Assembly (NCBI RefSeq): GCF_014192055.1
Contig: NZ_JACHXM010000032.1
Coordinates: forward strand, 1-39,670
Origin: Halomonas organivorans
Lineage (GTDB): Bacteria > Pseudomonadota > Gammaproteobacteria > Pseudomonadales > Halomonadaceae
Direction: 5' to 3'
DNA length: 39,670 nt
The position numbers and the translations under genes are program-made. Shown one piece after another: positions 25,141 to 32,802 of this stretch (positions are counted from its first letter, which is position 1; every line of letters begins with the position of its first letter). The notes under the pieces are model-generated. The model had not been told where the DNA came from and made no database searches. It saw only the letters and a list, made by a program, of their open reading frames with translations.

Positions 25141-25914
25141 TCAGGCCGGGGTCGCAGTCGAGGCACCGACGCGCGCATGGTCGCGGCAGGACTCGGCGAA
25201 GCCGCGGAAGATGGCGTCGTAGAGCGGATGCTCACGGGGCTGCCACTCGGGATGCCACTGCACGGCCAGGGTGAAGCTCGGCGCGTCGGTCACCGAGATG
25301 GCCTCGACCAGGCCGTCCGGGGCCTGGGCCTCGGCGGTCAGCCCCTCGCCGAGGCGGTCGATGCCCTGCTGGTGCAAGGAGTTGACCCGCGACACGGGCT
25401 CGGCATACAGCGCCGCCAGGCGCCCGCCGGGGCGGATCGACAGTTCGTGAACCGGGGCGTACTGTGCCGCCCGCTCGCCCGCCGGCTCTCGGTGGTCGAG
25501 CATGCCGGGCACGGCCTGCACCGCCTGGTGGAGGCTGCCGCCGAAGGCCACGTTGAGCTCCTGGAAACCGCGGCAGATGCCCAGCAGCGGCAGGCCGAGA
25601 TCCAGCGCCGCCGGCACCCAGGCCATGGCGGCGGCATCGCGATGGCGATCGTCGCGGGTATTCTCGGGGGCACGCTCGGCCCCGTAGCGGCCCGGCTCCA
25701 CGTTGGTATAGCTGCCGGTCAGCACCAGGCCGTCCAGACGCGACAGCAGCGGCGTCACGCCGGCGGCGTCGAGGTCATCCCAGACCGGCAGGATGATCGG
25801 CTCGAGCCCATAGTCGCGCAGGGCGCTCAGGTACTTGTCGGTGACCATATGGGCGGGATGCCCCTCCACCTCGCGGCGACAGGCGATCACTCCCACCAGG
25901 GGTCGGCTCTGCAT
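25141..25914 (-). CDS. puuD: Gamma-glutamyl-GABA hydrolase (PuuD-like)
   Basis: 257 aa, class-I glutamine amidotransferase-like hydrolase (peptidase C26), matching E. coli PuuD (254 aa). It splits gamma-glutamyl-GABA into glutamate and GABA, the last step of the glutamylated putrescine pathway. Nucleophile C114 lies in LLGICRGFQELNVAFGG, and the His-Glu pair in 'LAVQWHPEWQP'. ATG 25914 is chosen because GAGGAGG stands 6 nt before it; an in-frame ATG at 25935 lies upstream of that Shine-Dalgarno. First gene of the minus-strand operon and divergent from puuA. Confidence 0.94.
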   Translation of the reverse strand: MQSRPLVGVIACRREVEGHPAHMVTDKYLSALRDYGLEPIILPVWDDLDAAGVTPLLSRLDGLVLTGSYTNVEPGRYGAERAPENTRDDRHRDAAAMAWVPAALDLGLPLLGICRGFQELNVAFGGSLHQAVQAVPGMLDHREPAGERAAQYAPVHELSIRPGGRLAALYAEPVSRVNSLHQQGIDRLGEGLTAEAQAPDGLVEAISVTDAPSFTLAVQWHPEWQPREHPLYDAIFRGFAESCRDHARVGASTATPA

Positions 25915-25961
25915 GGCAGCCTCCTCAAACGGCATGACAGGGAAGTTGTTATGGTTTGCTC

Positions 25962-25990
25962 AACATAGCGCGGTTGATTAATCTTGCCAA
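25962..25990 (-). promoter_or_regulatory. Promoter of puuD-aminotransferase-ALDH operon
   Basis: On the minus strand TTGGCA (25990-25985), a 17-bp spacer and TATGTT (25967-25962) form a good sigma-70 promoter, 48 bp from the puuD ATG. Confidence 0.55.
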
Positions 25991-26032
25991 CCCACCAAAG
26001 GCGTAGACGCCGCCAAGATCAATTCAATTTAC

Positions 26033-26044
26033 TGTTTTTAAACA
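26033..26044. promoter_or_regulatory. 12-bp palindrome in the puuD-puuA divergent region
   Basis: TGTTT-TT-AAACA lies midway between the two divergent promoters in an AT-rich patch (about 26020-26060), which contrasts with the GC-rich genes on both sides. It is a candidate operator. It does not look like the E. coli PuuR site as I know it, so the regulator is open. Confidence 0.35.
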
Positions 26045-26105
26045 AATAAACCTCAAAAACCCTCGCCTTTAGGCGATCCGGAACGCCCATCAAACCGTAA
26101 AAGAT

Positions 26106-26135
26106 TTGACAACAAATACGAACACCCCCAATGAT
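26106..26135 (+). promoter_or_regulatory. puuA promoter
   Basis: Consensus TTGACA (26106-26111), 18-bp spacer, AATGAT (26130-26135; four of six consensus bases), 38 bp before the puuA ATG. Confidence 0.5.
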
Positions 26136-26173
26136 GACAGCCATGCCAACGTCCGAAGGAAACAGGTGTCATC

Positions 26174-27550
26174 ATGCCCTCTCACCCCGCCGACGAAGCC
26201 CGTGATTTCCTGGCGCGTCATCCCGACGTCGCCAGCATCGACCTGCTGATCAGCGACCTCAACGGCGTGATGCGCGGCAAGCGCATCCCCCGCGACAATC
26301 TGGAAAAGGCCTACGAGAACGGCGTCAACCTGCCGGCCTCGGTGTTCGCCCTGGACATCCTCGGCAACACGGTGGAGGCGACCGGCCTGGGGCTGGACAC
26401 CGGCGACGGCGACCGGGTCTGCCGCCCCGTGCCGGGCTCCCTGATGACGACGCCCTGGCTGCGCCAGGGACGTCAGGCCCAGTTGCTGATGACCATGGAA
26501 GACAGCGACGGTGGCCCCTATCCCGTCGATCCACGCCAGCTACTCGCCGGGGTGCTCGAACGCCTGCGACGCGGCGGCCACAATCCGGTGATCGCGGTGG
26601 AGCTGGAGTTCTACCTGGTCGACCGTGCACGGGATGCGCTGGGCATGGCTCAGCCGCCCTGTTCGCCGGCCAGCGGCGAGCGCGCCACCCACAGCCAGCT
26701 CTACTCGATCAGCGAGCTCGACGAGTACGCGGACTTCCTCGAAGACATCCACAGTGCGGCCGAGGCTCAGGCCCTGCCGCTGGATACCGCCTTGAAGGAG
26801 TGCGCTCCGGGGCAGTTCGAGATCAACCTGATCCACTGCGACGACGCCCTGGCGGCCTGCGACAGCGCCGTGCTGCTCAAGCGTCTGATCAAGGGCGTCG
26901 CCCTGCAGCACGGCTTCGAGGCCACTTTCATGGCCAAGCCCTATGGCGACGAGGCAGGCAACGGCACCCATGTGCATATCAGCCTGCTCGACGAGAGCGG
27001 CCGCAACGTCTTCGCCGCCGAGGACGGCGACCCGCTGGGCACCCCGGCGCTCAAGCATGCGGTGGCCGGGCTGCTGGAAACGATGCCCGCCTCCATGGCG
27101 CTGTTCGCCCCCAACCTCAACTCCTTCCGCCGCTTCCAGCCGGGGCTCTACGTGCCCATGGCACCGACCTGGGGCTTCGACAACCGCTCGGTGGCGGTGC
27201 GCATTCCCTCCGGCCCCAACGTTGCGCGGCGCCTCGAGCACCGCGTCGCCGGCGCCGATGCCAACCCCTATCTGCTGGTGGCCACCCTGCTGGCGGCCAT
27301 CGACCACGGGCTGCGCCAGCAGTTGACGCCCCCGGCGGCGATCACCGGCAACGCCTACGATCAGGTCGCCCCCAGCCTGACCAACAGCTGGAGCCAGGCC
27401 CTGACCCTGCTGGAAGACAGCGACGCGCTCACCGAGGCCCTGGGCCCTGAGTTCCTGCGCGTCTTCCTCGCCAACCGCCGCGCCGAGCGCGACCAGGCCA
27501 TGCAGGCGGTGAGCAAGCTGGAGTACGACTGGTATCTGCGCCACGTCTAG
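26174..27550 (+). CDS. puuA: Glutamate-polyamine ligase, glutamine synthetase family (PuuA/PauA-like)
   Basis: 458 aa. Glutamine-synthetase fold: the N-terminal beta-grasp has 'LISDLNGVMRGKRIPRDNLE', the catalytic core has VELEFYLVD, 'CAPGQFEINLIHCDDALAAC' and the ATP-site motif 'FMAKPYGDEAGNGTHVHISL', and 'RRLEHRVAGADANPYLL' closes the glutamate site. The RGKRIP signature and divergence from puuD indicate gamma-glutamylpolyamine synthetase, which joins glutamate to putrescine or related amines with ATP, not an assimilatory GlnA (which has no such N terminus and carries an adenylylation loop). Pseudomonads carry several such enzymes with different amine preference, so the substrate could be putrescine, cadaverine, diaminopropane or spermidine. 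Confidence 0.93.
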   Translation: MPSHPADEARDFLARHPDVASIDLLISDLNGVMRGKRIPRDNLEKAYENGVNLPASVFALDILGNTVEATGLGLDTGDGDRVCRPVPGSLMTTPWLRQGRQAQLLMTMEDSDGGPYPVDPRQLLAGVLERLRRGGHNPVIAVELEFYLVDRARDALGMAQPPCSPASGERATHSQLYSISELDEYADFLEDIHSAAEAQALPLDTALKECAPGQFEINLIHCDDALAACDSAVLLKRLIKGVALQHGFEATFMAKPYGDEAGNGTHVHISLLDESGRNVFAAEDGDPLGTPALKHAVAGLLETMPASMALFAPNLNSFRRFQPGLYVPMAPTWGFDNRSVAVRIPSGPNVARRLEHRVAGADANPYLLVATLLAAIDHGLRQQLTPPAAITGNAYDQVAPSLTNSWSQALTLLEDSDALTEALGPEFLRVFLANRRAERDQAMQAVSKLEYDWYLRHV

Positions 27551-27770
27551 GCCGTGACCGCAGCCCCGGGTCGGCCCGACGCCGCTCCGGGGACATCGAC
27601 GCCGTCCTCCGTCTGGCCATCCGCCAGACCCCATAAAGTGAACATCGACCGCGGGAGGCCCATGGGCTTCCCCAGGGCCCCGTCGTGCCCCGCCGGGGTC
27701 GCCAACAACAATCCACGCCCCAAGGCCCCTGGGCCGGCCGCACCTCACAACACCACCAACGGAGGTCGCC
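27551..27770 (+). other. puuA-nhaC intergenic region
   Basis: 220 bp without a gene. Two dyads are present: GTCTGGC (27611-27617) with GCCAGAC (27623-27629) over a 5-nt loop, and a near-perfect 20-bp palindrome at 27653-27672 centred on CCCATGGG (9 of 10 pairs). Neither is followed by a T-run. They could be attenuating hairpins or a binding site controlling the carrier gene separately from puuA. Confidence 0.35.
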
Positions 27771-29261
27771 ATGAGTGCTCCCCAACCCTCGCCACACCCC
27801 TTCTCGCCCTCGCTGCCCGCCCGCGATGGCACCGGCCGCACCCTGCTGCTGGTGCTCGCCGTGCTGGCCACGGTCGGCGGCCTGACGCTGACCCACGAGC
27901 CGGGCAGCGACTACGGCTGGGCCAGCCTGGTGCCGTCGCTGATCGTGCTGGTCATCGCCATCGCCACCCATCGCACCCTGGAAGCACTGGCCATCGGCGC
28001 GCTGTCCGGGCTGATCATGCTCCAGCCGGAGGACTTCGTCGGCGAGCTGGCCGACATCTCGCTGTCGGTGATGATGAACGAGACCATCGCCTGGCTGATC
28101 CTGGTCTGCGGCCTGATGGGCGGCTTCATCGCCATGCTCGAGAAGTCCGGCTGCACCCTGAGCTTCAGCCACTTCATGACTCGGCTGGTCAAGACCCGTC
28201 GCCAGTCGCTGCTCAGCACCGCCGCGCTGGGCGTGCTGATCTTCATCGACGACTACCTCAACGCCCTGGCCACCTCGGCGGCCATGAAGCGCCTCACCGA
28301 TCGCTTCGGCGTCTCACGCGAGAAGCTGGCCTACATCGTCGACTCCACCGCGGCGCCGATCTGCATCCTGGTGCCGATCTCCACCTGGGCGGTGTACTTC
28401 GCCGAACTGCTGGAGACCAACGGCGCCACCGAGGGCCCGGGCATGGGCCTCTACATCGCCTCGATCCCCTTCATGCTCTATGGCTGGGTGGCCATGGGCC
28501 TGGTGCTGCTGGTCGCCAGCGGCAAGCTGCCCGACCTGGGACCGATGAAGGCCGCCGAAGCTCGCGCCCGAGCCGGCCAGCCGATCCCCGACGGCGCCCC
28601 TGACGCGGCGCTGGACGACACGACGCCGACCCAGTCGCCGTGGCGCGGCGTGTTCAACTTCATAGCACCCATGGCGGTGCTGATCGGCGCCAGTGCCTAC
28701 TTCGAGATCGACCTGCTGAAAGGCGTGATGGTCGCCACCCTGTTCACCCTGGTGCTCTATCTCGTCCAGCGCCTGGCCACCTTCGCCAGCCTGATGGACG
28801 GCATCATGGACGGCTTTCGCACCATGATGCTGCCGCTGGCCATCGTCGCCGTGGGCTTCGTGCTGCGCGAGGTCAACGACCAGCTGGGCATGACCCAGTT
28901 CATGATCGATGCCCTCGGCCCCTACCTGACGCCGGCGCTGCTGCCCGCCCTGGTGTTCGTCTCCATGGCCGTGGTGGTGTTCGCCACTGGCTCCTCCTGG
29001 GGCGTGTTCGTGATCTCGATCCCCATCGTGGTGCCCATGGCCCAGCACATGGACGCGCCGATGCCGCTGGTGGTGGGCGCCCTGCTGTCGGCGTCGAGCT
29101 TCGGCAGCCATGCCTGCTTCTTCTCCGACTCCTCGGTGCTGTCCTCCCAGGGCAGCGGCTGCCTGCCGATGCAGCACGGCCTGACCCAGTTCCCCTACGC
29201 GCTGCTCGGCGCCCTGGTCACCGCCACCGGCTTCCTGGCACTGGGCTACGCCCTGACCTGA
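27771..29261 (+). CDS. NhaC-family Na+/H+ antiporter-like carrier
   Basis: 496 aa with about 11-12 membrane helices. NhaC-family hallmarks: 'AALGVLIFIDDYLNALATSA' with acidic residues in a helix, 'VDSTAAPICILVPISTWAVY', 'VVVFATGSSWGVFVISIPIV' and 'GSHACFFSDSSVLSSQGSGC'. GGAGG stands 6 nt before ATG 27771. The family includes true Na+/H+ antiporters and poorly studied organic-substrate exchangers. Placed directly after puuA and with no PuuP or Pot-type polyamine transporter in the window, it may import or exchange a polyamine or related amine; that is context inference, and a pure ion antiporter fits a halophile equally well. Confidence 0.9.
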   Translation: MSAPQPSPHPFSPSLPARDGTGRTLLLVLAVLATVGGLTLTHEPGSDYGWASLVPSLIVLVIAIATHRTLEALAIGALSGLIMLQPEDFVGELADISLSVMMNETIAWLILVCGLMGGFIAMLEKSGCTLSFSHFMTRLVKTRRQSLLSTAALGVLIFIDDYLNALATSAAMKRLTDRFGVSREKLAYIVDSTAAPICILVPISTWAVYFAELLETNGATEGPGMGLYIASIPFMLYGWVAMGLVLLVASGKLPDLGPMKAAEARARAGQPIPDGAPDAALDDTTPTQSPWRGVFNFIAPMAVLIGASAYFEIDLLKGVMVATLFTLVLYLVQRLATFASLMDGIMDGFRTMMLPLAIVAVGFVLREVNDQLGMTQFMIDALGPYLTPALLPALVFVSMAVVVFATGSSWGVFVISIPIVVPMAQHMDAPMPLVVGALLSASSFGSHACFFSDSSVLSSQGSGCLPMQHGLTQFPYALLGALVTATGFLALGYALT

Positions 29262-29290
29262 GCCCGCTCCAGAGCCTCGTCTCTCCCGTT

Positions 29291-29318
29291 GCGCGGCGCC
29301 TCGGCGCCGCGCCTTTTT
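29291..29318 (+). terminator. Rho-independent terminator after nhaC
   Basis: GCGCGGCGCC (29291-29300), loop TC and GGCGCCGCGC (29303-29312) form a perfect 10-bp stem, followed by C and five T. It lies 29 bp after the carrier stop. Confidence 0.92.
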
Positions 29319-29350
29319 CGGGTTCTTCACGGATTGGCATGAATGCCATT

Positions 29351-29393
29351 GTGGGAGCGCAGCTCCGCTGCGCGATATCGCCCGAGGGGCGAT
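29351..29393. repeat. REP-like palindromic element
   Basis: GTGGGAGCGCAGCTCCGCT opens a unit holding two 7-bp hairpins: GCGCAGC-TCC-GCTGCGC (29357-29373) and ATCGCCC-GAG-GGGCGAT (29377-29393). The GTGGGAGC head followed by a GC palindrome is the style of Pseudomonas/Halomonas REP sequences. A further dyad, CGGGAT (29482-29487) with ATCCCG (29510-29515) around GCGCTAACGCTAA, lies in the same gap. The 248-bp space between nhaC and the ModE-like gene (29319-29562) holds no gene. Confidence 0.55.
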
Positions 29394-29562
29394 CCTCAGT
29401 GGCACCCAGCGTGCCTGACAGTGCCCCTCTTGCAGCAAGGCTGAACGCTCACCATGCCGTGCTAGACCATGCAGCCCGAGCCGGGATCATGATGGATGCG
29501 CTAACGCTAATCCCGCAATATCCCTCCAGGACAGCCACTGCCCGGTGAAAAGCACCAAACGG

Positions 29563-30624
29563 TCATTCAGGCAAGAGCGCCTCGACCCCCTCCACCTCGC
29601 CGCAGCGATCCGGCGTATAGCCCGGCAGCTCGGACACCGCCGCCTGAAAGGCCTCGCCGGCCAGCACCTGGCACAGTGACTTGAGCTTCGGCTCGGCCAG
29701 GCTGCGCCGGTGGCAGACCAGCAGATAGTCCTCCAGCGCCAGCGGCACGAAGTCGAGTCCGAAGCGCCGCGCCGCCGCCTCGACCCCGAAGCCCGCATCC
29801 GCCATCCCGGCGGCGACATAGGCCGCCACCGCCGAATGGGTATATTCCTCCAGTTCGTAGCCACGGATCCGCTTCGTCGAGAGCCCGGCATCCGTGAGCA
29901 GCCCGTCCAGCAGCGCCCGGGTGCCGGACGCCGCCTGGCGGTTGATGAAGCGGACCTCGTCCCGCACCAGGTCCGCCAGGCTTCTCACGCCCAGCGGATT
30001 GTCCGGTGCCACCATCAGGCCCTGGCGACGGGTGATGAAGCGCAGGATGCGATAGCTCCGCGGCTTCAGCAGGTCGCGATACTCCCGGCTCACCCGCCGA
30101 CCGACCTCGCCATGTGGCAGGTGGAAGCCGGCCAGGTCGCAGGCTCCGCGATGCAGCGCCGCCAGGGCCTCGCGGGGGCTGCAGTACTGCAGGTCGAGGC
30201 GCAGCTCGTCGAGGTGTTCCGGCAGCAGCTCGACGGCATAGCCATGGCTGGCATGCAGCCTCAGCACCGGCATGACACCCTCCAGGGTCTGCTGGATGGC
30301 CAGGTTGAGCTCCGATCCCAGGCTCTCCAGCTGTGGGCCGAGCCGTGCGATCACCCGCTGTTCGGCCCACAGCAGCTTCTCGCCCAGCGGCGAGAGTCGC
30401 GCTCCCTTGCCCCGCTCCAGATCGACCAGCGCGATGCCGAAGAACTCCCCCCACTTGTTGAGCAGGTTCCAGGCATGGCGATAGGAGATGCCGACGGTCT
30501 CGGCGGCCCGGGTGAGCTTGCCGTGCCGGTGCACCGCCTCGAGCAGGCCGAACAGCTTGGGATCGAGCTGGTTGCCGGCCTCGTCGCTGAAGTACCAGGC
30601 CGGCGTGATGCGGATACGCTTCAT
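29563..30624 (-). CDS. ModE-like winged-helix regulator with PBP-like sensor domain
   Basis: 353 aa. Residues about 15-80 form a ModE/LysR-type winged helix ('LFGLLEAVHRHGKLTRAAET', 'SYRHAWNLLNKWGEFFG', GKGARLSPLGEKLL). From about residue 110 the protein has a periplasmic-binding-protein-like domain of the PBP_like (molybdate/tungstate or molybdopterin-biosynthesis-associated) kind, with 'VRFINRQAASGTRALLDGLL' and 'EEYTHSAVAAYVAAGMADAG'. It is divergent from the molybdenum formate dehydrogenase operon (131 bp), so it probably controls fds in response to formate, molybdate/tungstate or a cofactor-related ligand. The ligand is not deducible. The Shine-Dalgarno is weak. Confidence 0.85.
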   Translation of the reverse strand: MKRIRITPAWYFSDEAGNQLDPKLFGLLEAVHRHGKLTRAAETVGISYRHAWNLLNKWGEFFGIALVDLERGKGARLSPLGEKLLWAEQRVIARLGPQLESLGSELNLAIQQTLEGVMPVLRLHASHGYAVELLPEHLDELRLDLQYCSPREALAALHRGACDLAGFHLPHGEVGRRVSREYRDLLKPRSYRILRFITRRQGLMVAPDNPLGVRSLADLVRDEVRFINRQAASGTRALLDGLLTDAGLSTKRIRGYELEEYTHSAVAAYVAAGMADAGFGVEAAARRFGLDFVPLALEDYLLVCHRRSLAEPKLKSLCQVLAGEAFQAAVSELPGYTPDRCGEVEGVEALLPE

Positions 30625-30754
30625 GTGAAGAAAGTTTCATATTTTGCCATCGAGATACCAATGCTAGCTTTATACGCACCGTGACGCACGCCCCTTCCAT
30701 AATATGAACAAGCGTGCATAACCAGCCAGCACTACAACGAACCAGGGGGACTCG
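30625..30754. promoter_or_regulatory. Divergent control region of the ModE-like gene and fds operon
   Basis: 130 bp, AT-rich relative to its flanks. GAAAGTTTC (30631-30639) is a 9-bp palindrome next to the regulator gene. TTGCCA (30644-30649) with TTTATA (30669-30674, 19-bp spacing) is a poor plus-strand promoter. CATAATATG near 30700 and GCATAACC near 30716 recall the TAT-rich halves of ModE boxes but do not form a clean dyad. GGGGG stands before the fdsG ATG. Confidence 0.35.
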
Positions 30755-31249
30755 ATGAGCGATTCCCGTGAGTGGACGCCCCAGGCGATCCAGGCCGAGA
30801 TCGACGCCCTGAAGCACAAGCCCGGCGCCCTGCTGCCGATCCTGCACGCCATCCAGGACCGTCTCGGCTTCGTGCCCGAGGGAGCGGTGCCGATCATCGC
30901 CGAGTCGCTGGGCCAGACCCGCGCCGAAGTGCACGGGGTGATCAGCTTCTACCACCACTTCCGGACCTCGCCGCCGGGTCGCCACGTGGTTCAGGTCTGC
31001 CGCGCCGAGGCCTGCCAGTCGGTGGGCGCACGCGCCCTGGAAGCCCACGCCAAGGCCAGCCTCGGCGTCGACTTTCACCAGACCACGGCGGATCGCGACA
31101 TCACCCTCGAGGCGGTCTACTGCCTGGGCAACTGCGCCTGCGGCCCCTCGATTCGCGTCGATGACGAGGTTCGAGGCCGGATCACGCCAGAGGCCTTCGA
31201 CGCCCTGGTCGACGAACTGCGCACCCAGCCCCTGGAGGTGATCGGATGA
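30755..31249 (+). CDS. fdsG: NAD-dependent formate dehydrogenase gamma subunit (NuoE-like)
   Basis: 164 aa. Thioredoxin-like [2Fe-2S] protein homologous to complex I NuoE and FdsG of Rhodobacter/Cupriavidus. The cluster ligands are seen as CRAEACQS and, 40 residues later, CLGNCACGPS, the C-x4-C ... C-x3-C pattern. The N-terminal helix bundle 'LLPILHAIQDRLGFVPEGAV' and 'VHGVISFYHHFRTSPPGRHV' are typical. It relays electrons beside the FMN of FdsB in the soluble fds complex. Its stop overlaps fdsB as ATGA, so translation is coupled. Confidence 0.95.
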   Translation: MSDSREWTPQAIQAEIDALKHKPGALLPILHAIQDRLGFVPEGAVPIIAESLGQTRAEVHGVISFYHHFRTSPPGRHVVQVCRAEACQSVGARALEAHAKASLGVDFHQTTADRDITLEAVYCLGNCACGPSIRVDDEVRGRITPEAFDALVDELRTQPLEVIG

Positions 31250-32802
31250 GCGTCCGCGTCTTCGTTCCCTGCGACACTACCGCCCTCTCCCTGGGCGCCG
31301 ACGCCGTGGCCAGGCGCCTGGAGCGCGAGGCCGAGAGCCGCGGCCTGGCGCTGACCGTGGTGCGCAACGGCTCCCGTGGCCTGGCCTGGCTGGAGCCGCT
31401 GGTCGAGGTCGAGACCCCGGCCGGCCGGGTCGCCTTCGGGCCGGTCACGCCCGGCGACGTGCCGGCGCTGCTCGACGCCGGCCTGCTCGAGGGCCGCGAC
31501 ACCCACCCGCTGGCCCTGGGTCCCACCAAGGCGATCCCCTACCTGGAGCGCCAGCAGCGTCTGACCTTCGCCCGCATCGGCGTCACCGACCCGCTGTCGA
31601 TCGCCGACTACCTGGCGCACGACGGCTTTCGCGGCCTGGAGGCGGCGCTGACCCGCGAGCCCCAGGACATCGTCGAGGAGGTCAAGGCCTCCGGGCTGCG
31701 CGGTCGCGGTGGTGCGGCCTTCCCCACCGGCATCAAGTGGCAGACGGTGCTCGATGCTCCGGCGGACCAGAAGTACATCGTCTGCAACGCCGACGAGGGC
31801 GACTCCGGTACCTTCGCCGATCGCTTGGCGATGGAATGCGATCCCTACATGCTGATCGAGGGCATGGCCATCGCCGGGCTCGCGGTCAACGCCACCCAGG
31901 GCTACATCTACCTGCGCTCCGAGTACCCGCTGGCCAAGCGGATCCTCGATGCCGCCATCGTCCGCGCCGAAGCGGCCGGCTATCTCGGCGACGACATCCG
32001 CGGCAGCGGCCGTGCCTTCCACCTGGAGGTGCGCCTGGGTGCCGGCGCCTACATCTGCGGCGAGGAGACCTCGCTGCTGGAAAGCCTCGAGGGCAAGCGC
32101 GGCCTGGTGCGGTTCAAGCCGCCGCTGCCGGCCATCGAGGGACTGTTCGGGCGCCCCACCGTGGTCAACAACGTGCTGTCGCTGGCCGCCGTGCCCTTCA
32201 TCCTCGCCGAGGGCGCCGAGGCCTACGCCGGTCACGGCATGGGCCGCTCCCGCGGCACCCTGGCGCTGCAGCTGGCCGGCAACGTCAAGCGTGGTGGCCT
32301 GGTGGAGCTTTCCTTCGGCACCACGCTGCGCACGCTGATGGAAGAGTTCGGCGGCGGCACCGCCAGCGGCCGGCCGCTGCGCGCGGTGCAGGTCGGCGGC
32401 CCACTGTGCGCCTACCTGCCCGAGAGCCAGTGGGACATGCCGCTGGACTACGAGACCTTCGCCGAGGTCGGCGCCGGCGTCGGCCACGGCGGCGTGGTGA
32501 TGTTCGACGACAGCGTCGACATGGCCGAGCAGGCCCGCTTCTCGATGGAATTCTGCAAGGTGGAGTCCTGCGGCAAGTGCACGCCCTGCCGCATCGGCTC
32601 GACCCGCGGCGTGGAGGTCATCGATCGCATCCGGGCAGGCCGTGACCGCGACGCCAACCTCGCGCTGCTCGGCGAGCTGTGCGAGACCATGGAAGACGGT
32701 TCGCTGTGCGCCATGGGCGGCATGACGCCCTTCCCGGTGCAGAGCGCCTTGAAACACTTCCCCGACGACTTCCAGCGCGCGCCGGAAGGAGACCGCTCAT
32801 GA
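31246..32802 (+). CDS. fdsB: NAD-dependent formate dehydrogenase beta subunit (NuoF-like)
   Basis: 518 aa. The diaphorase subunit: an N-terminal ferredoxin/thioredoxin-like extension (about 1-120) is followed by a NuoF core. The FMN/NADH site shows GRGGAAFPTGIKW from residue 153, CNADEGDSGTFADR and GAGAYICGEETSLLES. The [4Fe-4S] ligands are C442, C445 and C448 in ESCGKCTPCRIGS, with the fourth in SLCAMGG. It passes electrons from the molybdenum subunit to NAD+. The ATG overlaps fdsG, and the stop overlaps fdsA (ATGA at 32799). Length and N-terminal extension agree with Cupriavidus FdsB. Confidence 0.96.
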   Translation: MSVRVFVPCDTTALSLGADAVARRLEREAESRGLALTVVRNGSRGLAWLEPLVEVETPAGRVAFGPVTPGDVPALLDAGLLEGRDTHPLALGPTKAIPYLERQQRLTFARIGVTDPLSIADYLAHDGFRGLEAALTREPQDIVEEVKASGLRGRGGAAFPTGIKWQTVLDAPADQKYIVCNADEGDSGTFADRLAMECDPYMLIEGMAIAGLAVNATQGYIYLRSEYPLAKRILDAAIVRAEAAGYLGDDIRGSGRAFHLEVRLGAGAYICGEETSLLESLEGKRGLVRFKPPLPAIEGLFGRPTVVNNVLSLAAVPFILAEGAEAYAGHGMGRSRGTLALQLAGNVKRGGLVELSFGTTLRTLMEEFGGGTASGRPLRAVQVGGPLCAYLPESQWDMPLDYETFAEVGAGVGHGGVVMFDDSVDMAEQARFSMEFCKVESCGKCTPCRIGSTRGVEVIDRIRAGRDRDANLALLGELCETMEDGSLCAMGGMTPFPVQSALKHFPDDFQRAPEGDRS

